From positions 186,001 through 250,000 of the forward strand of contig NC_091280.1 in NCBI RefSeq assembly GCF_042100115.1: 64,000 bases of DNA, read 5' to 3'. The stretch comes from Alternaria dauci. Lineage: Eukaryota; Ascomycota; Dothideomycetes; Pleosporales; Pleosporaceae. Made by a program: the position numbers and the translations under genes. Positions 1-12,102 of this stretch are shown here, piece by piece; positions within the stretch are counted from its first letter, which is position 1; each line of letters begins with the position of its first letter. The notes under the pieces are model-generated. The model was not told the DNA's origin, searched no databases, and saw only the letters and a list, made by a program, of their open reading frames with translations.

Positions 1-900
1 AGTTAGAATTTCTTTAATCTTATATATATACCTATTATTCCTCTTTTATTATATATTTAGTAATAACTTCTCTAGGAATTATCTTCCTATCCTTCTATTA
101 TATAGTTAGTTATATTAATAGTTTATAGTCTTAGGGTAGTAATTCTTTAGTATCTAGAATAACTAGAATATCTAGTATAATACTACTATTTTCCTAGTAC
201 CTTAGATTCTATAATTTTATATTACCTCTATCTTCTTCTATAATATTATTTTTAAGACGCTAGTAAAAGAGTTTTAGCCTTTTTCTTAGTATAGTATATA
301 GGAAAATAGTACTATTAAGGTCTTCTAGGTAGTAGGTTCTATAGTTAGGCCTTACTTCTTATACTCTATATAGTCCTAGCTATCTTATATAAAGTTTTTA
401 ATCTCTTAATATATTAATTTTATATATTAAATTCTAAAGAAGTACTAAGTCTCTAGGTATAATATCTTCTTAGTAAATTTCTTTTATATTATCCTAATAT
501 TCTTTCTTAGCTATATATATATAGTTAGTATAAGCTATAGCTTCCTTAGTAAACTAATCTCTAAGATCTAACTATATTACTTAAATTATAAGTAGCTATA
601 CTTAATCTTTAACTTACTAGAATAGTAAGGTCTACTATATTAGTAGTAATAGTTTAATTAGTAGGACTAGGTTCTAGCTAGTAACTAACTAATATAGAGA
701 GTAGCTAGTCTATTCTTATATTAAAATTCTATCTACAAGAAGTACTATAAGAAGATTCTTAACCTATAGACCTAGGAGTTTTACTAGAGTATTTATAATA
801 GGCTTATATCTTTCTTTAATCTTACTTATTACTTATAGGTTATATACTAATAACTATATATAGTTAATCTTATAGGTTTTTACTAAATAGTTAACTACTT

Positions 901-1160
901 TAGTAAAGTCTAGTCTACTATCTACTATAAGTTTTCTTATTATACTCTATCTATATATAATATCTTTATAAATAAACTTAGTAATAGTTTTAGACTAGTT
1001 ATTTAATAGTATATAAGCCTCTAGCTATCTACTAAGATAGTCCCTTATAATTACTAAGTACTTCTTTCTAAAGTATTATAGTATATAAACTATATTAATA
1101 GTAACTATTTCTTAGATTATAAAGCTATACGTATTAGTAAGTATATCTACTATCCTTTTT
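901..1160 (-). pseudogene. Gypsy integrase core remnant (G1)
   Basis: The conceptual minus-strand reading, allowing in-frame stops, gives a run resembling the integrase catalytic core of large fungal gypsy elements. It includes a stretch like YLVIIRDYLSR followed by LEAYILLN, then ITKFIYKDII and a conserved aspartate segment LIVDSRLDFTK. In the family these correspond to the hydrophobic strand before the second catalytic Asp and the downstream VDGG region. Several stops lie at positions where Gln or Trp codons are expected, consistent with RIP. A very similar block is present in GX at 37,365-37,612. Confidence 0.72.
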
Positions 1161-1620
1161 AATAATCTTAGTTAATAATCTAGGTATATTACTATTTATT
1201 TATAAATTTAGTTATATATACTATTCTACTAAGAATATTATACTAGTATTAAGTATACTATATTAACTCTATAATATCTAATTTATTAATAAATATTCTA
1301 TACTATAGTAGATTATAAGTTAGGATTATCTATAACTCTCCTAATAGCTTTATTATATAAAGTTTTCTTAAATAGTATTTTATCTTAGATAAAGAAGTTT
1401 AGGGCTCTCTTTTTCTATACCTAAAGCTTTTATAAGGTTATATCTCTTAGTATTTTTAAGTTTAATAGGAATTAAGTATATTATTTAGACGTATTAATAA
1501 ACTCTTACTAGAGTGTTCTCCCTTTTAGTAATAGTAAAGAAGGTATATTAATATTCCTAATTATATAATTAATAAATTCTTTAAGATTATCTTTAGGTTC
1601 TTCTAGTAGTTCTTATCTAT

Positions 1621-1697
1621 TTAGTTTTAGGTACCTTAAGAGAGTATCTACTACTATATTTTTTTTACCTAAGATATACTTAATATTAAAATTCTAG
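1621..1697 (-). pseudogene. RNase H-integrase linker remnant (G1)
   Basis: The minus-strand reading contains FNIKYILGKKNIVVDTLLRY. This matches the diagnostic end of the gypsy RNase H domain, usually of the form F-x-V-x-x-V-P-G-K-x-N-x-V-A-D-x-L-S-R. Ala-Asp-Ala-type positions have shifted to residues reachable by CpA/TpG loss. It lies about 0.5 kb upstream (in element sense) of the integrase core, the normal gypsy spacing. Confidence 0.75.
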
Positions 1698-4600
1698 AGT
1701 ATAATAGTAGATATCTATCTATTTATTACTAATCCTAGGTAATCTATAGAGGATGTATTAAGTTAGGTAATAAGAGTAGCTATATTAGTTTTAATAGTAA
1801 AGTGTACTTTATATAGATATATTTAAAACTTCTTTAAGGCCTATAGTACTACCTTATTTTCTAACTTTATAGAATACTTTATTTATTCTTATATTAACTA
1901 TAAGGTACTTTTAGATTAGACTAAGTAATATTTACTATCTTCTTTAATTTACTTAATATATACCTTTACTTTATCTTAGCTAGTATCTATAATAAGGAAT
2001 ATTTTATTAGTAAAGATATCTAAATAATCTAAATTAACTAGTAATAGTACTAAAAGAATAGACTATTATAAGGTAAATAGAGCCTTATCTTATTCCTCTA
2101 GCTATATAAACTCTATATACTCTTAGAGGAGATAGAATAGGGGTTTTACTACTAGAGTAAAATAGTTAACCTAAATATAGTAGTATATATAAATACTTAT
2201 AAATAATTAAACCTTTATATAGTTCTTATAAAGTAGCTAGTTTAAAATCTTATTAACTTTCCTAGTATTAGGGTACTAGCTATCTAGACTTACCTTATAT
2301 CTTACTACTTCTAATTATTCTATAAGGAAGTAGTATTTCTTCCTATTTACTATACTTCCTACTTACTTAATATCTACTAGGACCTAATCTAGTTATTAGA
2401 TATATTCTAGAATATACTATTATATTCTAAGGAAAGATTCTTCTCTTTTATAGTTTATTTTAGGTCCCTTAGAAGTAATATTATTTATAAATAGTATTAT
2501 CTCTAGCTAATAGTCCTTTAGGATCTTTATTATTACTCTCTAAAAGGTAGTAACTAAATTTATAGTAATTATAACTATAATATAAGATTAAATAAAGCTA
2601 AATAGTATCTAGAAAGCTATTATATCTTAACTATTTAAGTAGAGGGTAATTTAGTTATAGTTAGAGAATAGGTTTATAAGAGATATAATCTTATAGCTAG
2701 TAAAGTATTTAGAAAACTTATTAGTAGTAGGAGGAAGATTTATATCTCTTATAGTAATACTATTAAGTTTTTATATATTACTAATCTAGTATACTCTTTT
2801 ATCTTTCTTAGGGACTAAGTACTATAAGTTATAATATTAGCTATTATATCTTTCCTATATACCCCTATTTAATTATATATTAACTATTATAATTACTTCT
2901 AGTTTAAGGGCCTTTAGGACTATAAAGCTATATATCTACTATACTTTATATAGTATAGTCCTTATTTTATAAGGTAGGTAAACGTCTAGATAAATCTACC
3001 CTACCTCTTTAAGTTACTATAATAGTGTACCTTCTTAATTATAGAGTATTTTAATTATTATATTATACTTTTATAGTGTAAGCTATTTTCTAATATATAA
3101 CTTAGTAATCCTTTCTATTATTAGTTAGGTTCCTCTTAGAAATATAGCGTAGCGCTATTTAAATAAATAGTTATAAGGACCTAGATTAGAGTTTTAAATA
3201 TTAATATATAGGCGTTAATATTTAATTACCCTCTCCTTCTAGTCCTTATATCTAAATTCTATTAGTACCTCTTATCTAAGAATATCTACTAGCTAGACCT
3301 TCTTATCTACTATTTTATATAGTATATATAAGTTATTATTTCTTTAGATAAGAAGTAATTATTTTTAGTTTATATATTCTTAGTTTAACTTACTTATAAT
3401 TATATACTAACTAAGTTCTAGTAGACCCTCTAAGTCTTCTACTTTACCTATAGCTATTATAAAGACTAGATTTATCTATTATATCTAACTTTAGATATCT
3501 TATTTACTAAAGATTATTCTATACTCTCTAAGTCTAGTAGTAGGATTAGACTATACTACTTTATAAAGATACTTTACCTTTACTACCTTAAGAGGATATT
3601 AATTACTATTTATAAGTATATTAATTATACCTAATCTTAGGGACTTATTATTAGGTAGGTATACTTCCTTTATACTTATACCTACTACTTATTTTCTAAA
3701 TCTTTATTATCTTTATAGGGCGTTATCTATAATAGGTAATATAGTACTATATTAGATACTATAAAGATTATATTCCTAGCGCTATCTTCTAAGAGTATCT
3801 TATATATAACTCTCCTAAAAGCGTTATATTAAATAGTTATCTTTATATATATATACTAAGGACCTCTTAGTATTACTAATTAAGTAATATTAGTAACTAT
3901 TTAGAAGTTAGTAAGTATTATTACTAAACCTATTTATATAGGTATATTAAAAGCTATTCTAATAAAAGGATTATATATACTATTTACTAAGGTAACTCCT
4001 TAAGGCGCGTTACTAAGTTTATAATATATAAGTTTATATAGTATTTTTATAGCTCTAGTTACGCTAAGTTATAAGATATTTATCTAGGTACTAGTATTAA
4101 TTAAGTACTTTATAGAGTTACTATTAATTATTACTTAGTATTTAGGTAAGTCTATTTATATATAGGCTTATCTATTTTATTAGTATATACTATATACTAC
4201 TTTAGTAGGGAGTACGTCTAGTTCCTTAATCTAAGTATTACCTCTTCTAGTAGCTCTATATTTAGTTTATATACCTAAATTATATAGATAAAGTATACTA
4301 TACTTTCTACTACTATATATTATTATTCTATAATAATTATATTCTAGTATAGGAATATAGGTAGCTAGGTTTAGGTTAATAATAGCTAGCTAATTAGATT
4401 ATATAGTAGAATCTAGGTAATATTTAGAGAACTTAGATTCTACACTTATCCTAACTTCTATTATATTAATACTTCTACTACCTTTAACTACCTCTATATC
4501 CTTATCTAAAAGGTTATATAGTTACTTTTTTAGTCCTTCTTAACTTATTAAGTCTATAATAGTAATACCTCTTACTTCTTAGTTAAGTAAGGCTATTAGG

Positions 4601-4930
4601 ATATAGTTAAGGTTTACGTAAAGTAATTCTTATAATCTTTCCTTAGGTAAAGTACTTATAAATTTTATAGCTTTCTTCTTATATCTTTATTATAGTTATT
4701 TTAGATCTATAGATATATTACTATTAATAGTTACTAACTAAGGTAGCTTAATAATAAAAAATAAGTCTTCTTCTTACTATATTTCTTAGTATTTATATAT
4801 AGTATCTATTAGCTAAGAATCTATAATAGGATTATTAGAGACTATAGGGGTACCTTTATATAGCTCTTTAGTAATCTTATATTCCTTATTATTCTTAGTA
4901 GGTCTTCCTTATTTCTAGATATCTCTATTT

Positions 4931-4945
4931 CTTATACTATCTATA
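4931..4945. repeat. Target-site duplication of retroposon A (left)
   Basis: CTTATACTATCTATA here is repeated exactly at 6,310-6,324 on the other side of copy A. A 15-bp duplication is typical of target-primed reverse transcription and too long for LTR or most DNA transposons. Confidence 0.9.
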
Positions 4946-6309
4946 ATTTTTTTTTTCTATAAGTAGAGGGGTATTATTAAAATAAAACTTTAAAAAGTAA
5001 AAAGTAGCTATTCCTCTACTTATTAGTTATAAAAGTAAATAAAAAAGATAAAGTAATAACGTAATTTAAACGCTAGACTAATTAGCGTTTTATAGTAGTA
5101 AAGCTCTAACGTCTATACACGAAAACTAAAGTTAAAAAAATTTACTAAAGGTAACTAAAAAAGATACCTATTAGAAACCTTAGTAGAGGTTTAATAAGAT
5201 TTATTAGCTATTATTAGCTAGTAACGTAATTATAATATATTATAAAAGGGAGAGAGGATATAGTATATTTACTATAACTAAGAGGGGGTTATATAAAAAC
5301 CTAGCTACTTCTAACCTTTATACTAATACTAACTTACTTTAAGTATCCTACTATATATAATTAAATTATACTATATATAATTAAATTATACTATATATAA
5401 ATATATATATTTCCTCTTTATCCTTATCTAGGAGGTCTTCTAGCCTAGCCTAAAAACCTTAGCTAAACAGGCACTAATTAATATTTTTATAAGTACGTAA
5501 TATACTTACCCTCTATATACTTAGGAGCTACTTAGAGTAGTCCTTAATAAGTTAAATAAGTAATTACCTAAGTTCTACTTCTTATTTTAGAATAGAAAGG
5601 CCTCTTAGGTTAATATCTCTAGTATTAGTAATATTATTATAGAGGTAGCTATTAGGTAGAGGAGGACGTAGATAAGGAAGAAGGTAGAGGAGCTAGTATA
5701 TATAGCCTATATAGAAAGCTACTATAGCTATAGGCTCCTTAAATTTAGCTACCTTATTATTCTTAAATAATATACCTTTAGCTAGGAAACTAAGAACTAG
5801 CTATACTAGTAGATAAAGGATATTAAAAGGGCGTTAGAGGAGTAATATCCTAGGCTTAAGGAGAGGGAGTTTAGAGAGATACTATAGGGATAAGAGAATA
5901 AGGTATAGATAGTACTAGTACTAATATTCCTCTAACTAAAGCTAATTATTAAATAGTAGTAGCTATACTATAGGTAGCTAGTTAGTTATTCTTAAGAGAG
6001 GGTAGAGGCGTTACTAGTAGAGGCGGTAGTAGTAGTTATAAAGGGTAGATATAGTAAAAGATAGTAGAGGATAGTAGAAGATAGTAGGGGATAGTATATA
6101 AGTTAGAAGGTTATATCTTATAGTCTCTAGTCTACGTATAATACTATTATATATCTTTAGTGTCTAGCGTTTATAACATACTATATATATACTAGTAGTA
6201 CTAAATATAGGCTTATATAAGCCTATAGTTACTAAGTTAGCGCTTTATCTTAAGAAAAGTCTCTAAATATACTATAATAATAAAAAAAGTCTATAAAGGC
6301 TAAAGCTAA
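4946..6309 (-). mobile_element. Retroposon family R, copy A (1.36 kb, A-tailed)
   Basis: Complete copy of a dispersed repeat. The left end is a run of T (an A-tail on the minus strand) followed by CTATAAGTAGAGGGGTATTA. The right end is CTATAAAGGCTAAAGCTAA. Both ends agree with copies B, C and D. It is bounded by a perfect 15-bp target-site duplication and lies inside gypsy G1. The combination of oligo-A end, no terminal repeats and a 15-17 bp duplication fits a non-LTR retrotransposon or large SINE-like element. I see no recognisable RT or endonuclease. A GATAGTAGA-type satellite-like stretch sits near 6,050-6,100. An alternative is a processed or truncated LINE fragment. All copies are RIP-altered. 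Confidence 0.82.
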
Positions 6310-6324
6310 CTTATACTATCTATA
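6310..6324. repeat. Target-site duplication of retroposon A (right)
   Basis: Exact second copy of the 15-mer at 4,931-4,945, immediately after the CTAAAGCTAA end of copy A. Confidence 0.9.
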
Positions 6325-7329
6325 TCTTATAATCTTATACTATTCCTAGGTTTAGGGTATATTATAGCATTAGCTTTAGAGAGAGTTCTAAGAGTAGATT
6401 CTCTTCCTCCTAAGATAATATTTACTATATTAACCTTATTTAGTTAATAGTCTATATTAAGTAGGTAGGGGTTAAATAGTTAGTCTTAGAACTACTAGAA
6501 TTAAAGTAATATATTATATTTCTCTTTATACTAGTCTAAAGAAGAGGTAATATTAGCTAAAGCTATAGGGTTTCTTAGCCTAGTATACCTTATAGCTAGA
6601 TATAAATCTCCTCTTAGAAACTTCTTAGGAATAACGCTTAAAGCTAGCTAGTTAAGGACGTTATTAGTAACGTTAAAGTATTCTCTAATCTTAGCTTTTA
6701 GCTATTAGAGAATAAAGTTAAAAGGAACTAATTCTAGGATCTCTCTAAGTCTTAAATATAGAGGGCTAAAGTAGTAAGTCCTACGCCTAGTATCTAGGTC
6801 CTAGTTAAAGCTAATCTAACCTATCTTCTTTAGGTAATTATATAGGTTATAGTTCTTAACCTAATATCTTATCTTATTATATATATTATATATATTATAA
6901 TATTCTCTACTACTATAGTTAGCTATATCTTAGTTTAGAGCTATATTTCTAGGTGCTATAGTAATAAAAGTACTATTATTCTTTTTATTTAGAAGTCTAG
7001 CTATTATAGCTTTAGTAATAAAGTATATATAATTACTTAGCTTCTTTAGTAACCTAGATATATCTAGATAGGCTATTAGTATATCTACTATAGCTAGTTT
7101 AATCTTTATATCTCCTAGGGACTTAATTAAATCCTCTACCTCCTTATCTATATTATTTAGAGTAGAAGGAATAGTAACTACTTTCTTTACTTTAGATATA
7201 GCTTCCCTTACACTTTCTAGGGTAAAGGTTACTTTCTTATTAGATAATATAATATATTATATTTCTATATCTATATTACCTCTTTCTTAATAATATATCT
7301 TATTAAGACTATTAATCTTCTTATAGTAG

Positions 7330-7590
7330 GATTTTAAGAATATATATATCTAATCCTTATTATACGTAGACTAGTTATTACCTATTAGAGTATTAGTTAT
7401 ATAGTATATAATTACTTTTTTATCTAATTAAGGTAACCCTTTAAAGAAAAGAATACTAACTTTTACCTTTAGTAGCTATCTATTATTAATATAGGTATCT
7501 ACTACTAAAGAAAAGTAAGTATAGTACTCTACTAAGCTTAGCTAATCCTAGAGGTAAGAGTATAAGTATACTTATAAGTAGGATCTCTTA
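7330..7590 (-). pseudogene. Gag-like remnant of G1
   Basis: The minus-strand conceptual reading shows a run like LVEYYTYFSLVVDTYINNRQ with a following VKVSILFSLKGY. This resembles the gag capsid region of fungal gypsy elements (typically ...YF...DTY...D..KV.FALS.L.G.A). It is on the same strand and to the right of G1 pol, as expected for 5' gag. The match is by eye only and stops interrupt the frame. Confidence 0.45.
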
Positions 7591-8227
7591 CCTATTATTA
7601 CTATAGTATCTTTATCTTACTACTACTCCTTTATACTTATTTAGAGCTATAACTAGTTTTTAGAAGAGTAACTAAGTAGCTATTTTAATATATAAGAGAT
7701 AGTTTAATCTATATTAGATAGGTAGTCTAGAAGTATAAAAACCTTTATCTTATTAAGGATATTTCTATTATTAGCTTATTAGTTAAAGTCTTTAAGGAAT
7801 TTAGTAATATCCTTTCTTATAAAGACTAAACTAGTATACTTAAGTCTAGCTATAGATAAAACTAAGTTACTTAGAGTAGATATAATATCTTTACTAGTAC
7901 TAGTTATTATTAATAAAGCTTTTAGAGTAGCTTCTAAAGGGTTCTTAGATATTAATAAAAAGAGTAATTATAGTTCTAAGCTACCTTAGTACTAAATAGC
8001 CTTCTAGTTCTTCTTTATATTATATAATATAAAAGAACTTATAGATTAGTTCTTCTTAAACTAAGTTAAATTAATATAACTAAATAACTAATATATCTTA
8101 ATAATAAATATATACCTTAATAATTTAAATAGTATATCTAGTATATACCTCTTATAGTAACTACTAACTATCTTCTTTAATTACTTCTTTAGTTTATTTA
8201 TATATACTAGTAGTATTACCTTTTAGG

Positions 8228-8308
8228 TTTATTAGATTAGTATTTTCTATCTAATATTATTTTTAAGAGGGGTTACTATCTAGTTTATTAGATTAGTATT
8301 TTCTATCT
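8228..8308. repeat. Short tandem-spaced direct repeat
   Basis: The 25-mer beginning TTTATTAGATTAGTATTTTC occurs at 8,228-8,252 and again at 8,284-8,308, 56 bp apart start to start. It lies near the presumed 5' end of G1 and could be a leader or promoter repeat of that element. No function can be shown. Confidence 0.6.
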
Positions 8309-9110
8309 ATAGTATTAGTATAGGTAATTCTATTCCTAGGTATAGTACTTATTTAGAGAGTAAGTAATATTAGTCTAAAGAGTTACTTAATAGTATAGTA
8401 TAATATAGCTTCTAATAGTCTTTTCTAAAAAATCTAATTATAATAAAGTCTTAGTTACCCCCTTATAGGATAACTAGTAGTATTAGCTATATATTAGAAT
8501 TACTTCTTTACTAAGTTAAATAGTATCCTTATAAGCTTTATTATTTATATAGGTATTAGAGTATATAAAGATATTAATATCTTAGTATTAAAGTTTTATC
8601 CTCTATATAGCTAGTAATATAATTATAAGTAGATAGTAGATAGAAGTAATTAATTATTATAAGAAGAGTAGTAAGTATATTCTATACTATTAAAGGAAAA
8701 CCTTATAAAAAGTTCTATAAAGGTTTAATAATAAATAGATAACTAATTAATCTTTCCCTTAATATAGAGTAGAAAGAGTACTTATAGGGAAGCCTCCTTA
8801 CTTACTCTATATACTATTATAATATAAGGTAGAGAGGCGCTTAATTATCTTATACCTAGCTAATAAATACTTAGATATATACTTCTTATATACTATTTAT
8901 CTACTCTATTAACTTATTAGTCTATAGATAAAAGGCTATTAATAGTTACTAATTAATCTTTAGAATCTTATAGAGATATTCTTATAGTAAGCTTATAAAC
9001 TAGCTACCTTAGTTAGATATAATTATATCTAGTAGCTAGTAGTATATAACTACTTATCTAATAAATACTTAAACTACTATTTCTATTTTTATATTAGGTA
9101 GTAAGATAAA

Positions 9111-9424
9111 GATAAAATCTTTCCTTAGTCTATTAGTTACTACTATAAGGTACCTTATACCTTTACTAATTAGTAGTCCTTTAATAAAGTCTATTAAGAT
9201 CTCTTTCTAGAGGTAATCTAAGATAGGTAGTAGTTTTAATAATCCTTAGGCTCTTTCTCTCTAAGGCTTTATTCTTCTATATATATTATAGTTCTATATA
9301 TAATACCTAATACTATCTATTATACTTAGCTAGAAGAAGTCCTATATAAGTATCTAATAGGTAATCTCCCTACCTAAGTAGCTAGCTAAAAGAGAATTAT
9401 ATATCTTACTAATAATTTAGGTAC
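9111..9424 (-). pseudogene. Integrase remnant of G3
   Basis: The minus-strand reading contains, in order, NSLLASYLGRETTYQI, IRYYIQNYNIY, KPQREGA (one stop read as Gln), GLLKPLPILDY, EILIDFIKGLP and LIVVTNRLRKDFI. This is the zinc-binding HHCC region followed by the start of the catalytic core of Ty3/gypsy integrase, where the family has H-D-x-x-x-x-G-H-x-G, C-x-x-C and M-D-F-I-x-G-L-P. The zinc-binding His and Cys codons have mostly become Tyr or other residues, as RIP predicts. Good match, dead gene. Confidence 0.88.
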
Positions 9425-10024
9425 GTAGGTTCTTACTATTAGGTACTTATTTTCTACTTTAGTATAATAATATTCCTTAGTTATTTACTAAATACTTTAA
9501 GATTAAGCACTTTATACCTAAGTTAAGGGGGAACCTTTATTCCTAACTTAGTACTACTTATATAGCCTCTTTATACTACTAATTATCTTTTAGAGCTTCT
9601 ACTTATAACTTCTTAAGTTTATTAGTCTAGGCTAACTCCTCTCTTTATATTATTAAGTTTTCTAACTTAACTTAGTCTATATTACTCTTAGTAGTAGTAG
9701 TATCTTATCCTTCTAATTACTCTTTAGTTAGGTTAGGGTAGACTCTTATCTATCCTATATATATCTTTACTAATATTACCTAAGTACTTAGTAAGCTATC
9801 CTATTCTCTACTAGCTTTTTTATAGTACTATAATATTAGTTTTAAGACTTATATAATATATTTCTAAAGTTATATATCTAATATATCTTTAAGTAAATCT
9901 TATTCTCTTTATAAAAGTATATCTATTCTTATATTTTATTTCCTTAGCTTATATAAGATTTCTATATTAAACTAGCTTAGAAGTATTATTTAATATACTT
10001 AAAACTTACTTTATATCTTAAGCT

Positions 10025-10140
10025 TTAGAAAGTACTTAAAGTTCTTATAATTAGTAATTACTTTAAAGCTTTTTACTAAATATAGTTTAGTATCTTATTC
10101 TTTAAAGTAATAAATAATAGCTAATAGTTCTTTATTATAG
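10025..10140 (-). pseudogene. RNase H remnant of G3
   Basis: The minus-strand reading gives IYNKELLAIIYYFKE, a stop, then VKSFKVITNYKNFKYFLKLK. This is the Y-D-x-E-L-L-A-I-x-x-x-x-x-x-W and T-D-H-K-N-L-x-Y-F signature of the gypsy RNase H domain, with Asp-His changed to Asn-Tyr and Trp to stop, both RIP-type outcomes. It lies between RT and integrase, in the right place. Confidence 0.88.
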
Positions 10141-10680
10141 ATCTTATAGTTATACTTAAAAGTATTATTCTTCTTTAAGAAGTATACATAAAGATATAGT
10201 ATCCTTTTATTATTATTATATTAAGATAATACTCCTCTTACTATATAACTAGATAAATTATATTTAAGAACTATATTACGTTTAGAGTTAAAAGTTACTA
10301 GGTTTAGCTTAGTAGTAAAGACTTCTTTTAGCTTATTAAAGGTTAACTACTCTTTAGTCCCCTAGGTAAAGCTTATATTACTAGTTAAGTAAGTTAGGAG
10401 AGTAGCTACTTTAGTAAAGTTTCTAATAAACCTTTAGTAGAAGTTTATAAACCTAAGGAATAACTATACTCCTTTTATTATCTTAGGTACCTCTTAATCC
10501 TTAATTACCTTAACCTTATCTAGGTCTATTTAAATACCTTTCCTTACTTTAATAATAAAGCTAAGGTACTTTATAGTCTTTATATTAAATTTATATTTCT
10601 TAATATCTATATATAGACTTATATCTTAGAGCTTACTAAAGACCTTTTAGATATAGTCTCTATATTATTTTAAACTACTA

Positions 10681-10725
10681 TCTATATAGATTAATACGTT
10701 ATTAAGGTATACTAAATAGAACTTA
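10681..10725 (-). pseudogene. Reverse transcriptase catalytic box of G3
   Basis: Minus-strand FYLVYLNNVLIYIDS corresponds to the F-x-x-Y-L-D-D-V-L-I-Y-S catalytic box of gypsy RT. Both catalytic Asp codons read as Asn. The box lies about 0.55 kb upstream (in element sense) of RNase H. Confidence 0.87.
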
Positions 10726-12049
10726 TCTAGGTACTCTCTTAGGGTCTAGTTAATATACTATTAAAAGGTACTTTAAGAGTTAACTATACTAAATAAGGTT
10801 ACTAACTACTTAAAAAGTCTAAAGTATATTTAGAATACTATCTTCTATTTATTACCTTTAGCTACCCTAATCTTATAGAAGGCTATAATTATATCTAGTT
10901 TAGTAAACTACTTTACTTTACTTAGGTTATTAAGAGTTTCTTAAATTAGTAGTAATAGGTATTAATCCTTCTTAGTAATTATATTTAGTATCTAGTAATC
11001 TATATATAAGTATAATCCTCCTCTAGGCTTCTTAGTAAAAAGAACTAGTAATAAAGCTAGTAAGCTACTTATATAGATAAACCCCTTCTTTAGTAGTAAA
11101 GTAAGCTCCCTTTAGAGTACTAGAAGTTCTCCCCTTAATATACTATATAGTAGACCTTAAGGTAGCTAAGGTTACTAACTATCTTTTAGCTTTAGGTTAA
11201 TCTTATAGTCTACTCTTAGTCCTTAGTATAAGGGAAGCTTCTCTACTTCCTTAGGGTTAAAGAGATTATAGTAGGTCTAATAGTACTTTAGTAGTATTAA
11301 CCTTATATCTACTATCTTTTTTAGCGCTAAAGCTTTATTAATATCTATAATTAAGGTAGTAAATACTTAGATTCTTTTTTCTAGGTCTTTTTATCTCTTT
11401 ATAAGACCTATAAATATAGCAGTATTAACTTAACTAGCTATTCTCTTATTTATAATATATTTATTATACCTTACCTAAAGACTTATTAAGTAGATAAATA
11501 AGCTCTTCTTTACTAGAGCTATTATAATATTTTAGTAGTCTATCTACCCCTTCCCTAGGATAATATCCTTATTTATATAATTAATTACGTCTACGTAAGT
11601 AACCTCCTAATAGCTATATATATTAAACTTAAAATAAGAAACCTCTTTTATCCTAGATAGCTTCCTATTAATCCCCTTAATTATCTAAGAAGTAATTAAA
11701 AAGCGCTTAAGATAACTTTAGTAAGTAAACTTCTTACTAACTAATATATAATATAAGTACTTACTATTAATTAATATAGTAGTATTATAGACTATATTTA
11801 TAATTAAGTATATAGTAAGGGGTTATATTTTTATATATTAATATTAAAACTAGTTCTATTTACTATATATCTACTAATTTATCTTAAGAAGCTCTAAACT
11901 AAAACTTTAGTTTAGAGCTACTCTTTTCTTAAGTCCTCTACGTCCTTTATATTACTACTATTTAGTATCTTTATATAATAGCTATAAGTATATAAGGGCT
12001 TATACTAAATTACTTTATTTACCTTAGTAGTCTTAGGCTTATTTCCTTT

Positions 12050-12102
12050 CTTATAATTCCTTATAAAGTGCCTAGCCTTACTATAGCTATAGCACTTTCC
12101 TA
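12050..12102 (-). pseudogene. Gag CCHC zinc knuckle remnant of G3
   Basis: The minus-strand reading is GKCYSYSKARHFIRNYKK, spaced exactly as C-x2-C-x4-H-x4-C. The first Cys and the His survive; the second and fourth ligands have become Tyr (TGC/TGT to TAT), the expected RIP outcome. It identifies the nucleocapsid end of gag. Confidence 0.85.

Larger units (their letters stand above)
1..8600 (-). mobile_element. Ty3/gypsy retrotransposon relic G1, interrupted by retroposon A
   Basis: Minus-strand gypsy relic that runs off the left window edge. In element order it shows a gag-like patch (about 7.33-7.59 kb), then an uninterpreted gag/protease/RT stretch, the RNase H end (about 1.62-1.70 kb) and the integrase core (about 0.90-1.16 kb). 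It was one continuous element before retroposon A inserted: the sequence before 4,931-4,945 resumes after the second copy of that 15-mer at 6,310-6,324. All frames carry RIP-type stops, so it is dead. The integrase and RNase H motifs resemble those of GX at 37-38 kb, so G1 probably belongs to a related lineage. I could not place the right boundary exactly, and no LTR was identified. Confidence 0.75.

Noticed and set aside
2341..2430. Possible RT catalytic box of G1
   Set aside because: No convincing D-D box could be read in any minus-strand frame; the RT position in G1 is left open.
4946..5440. Repeated block first taken as an LTR shared by several gypsy elements
   Set aside because: The full repeat is about 1.33 kb with an A-tail, no inverted TG..CA ends, and 15-17 bp target duplications, so it is a retroposon and not an LTR.
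8660..8760. Possible left LTR of G3 matching 13,141-13,307
   Set aside because: Only a short, weak resemblance (ACTATTAAAGG, TAATAATAAATAGATA); not enough to call an LTR in AT-rich sequence.
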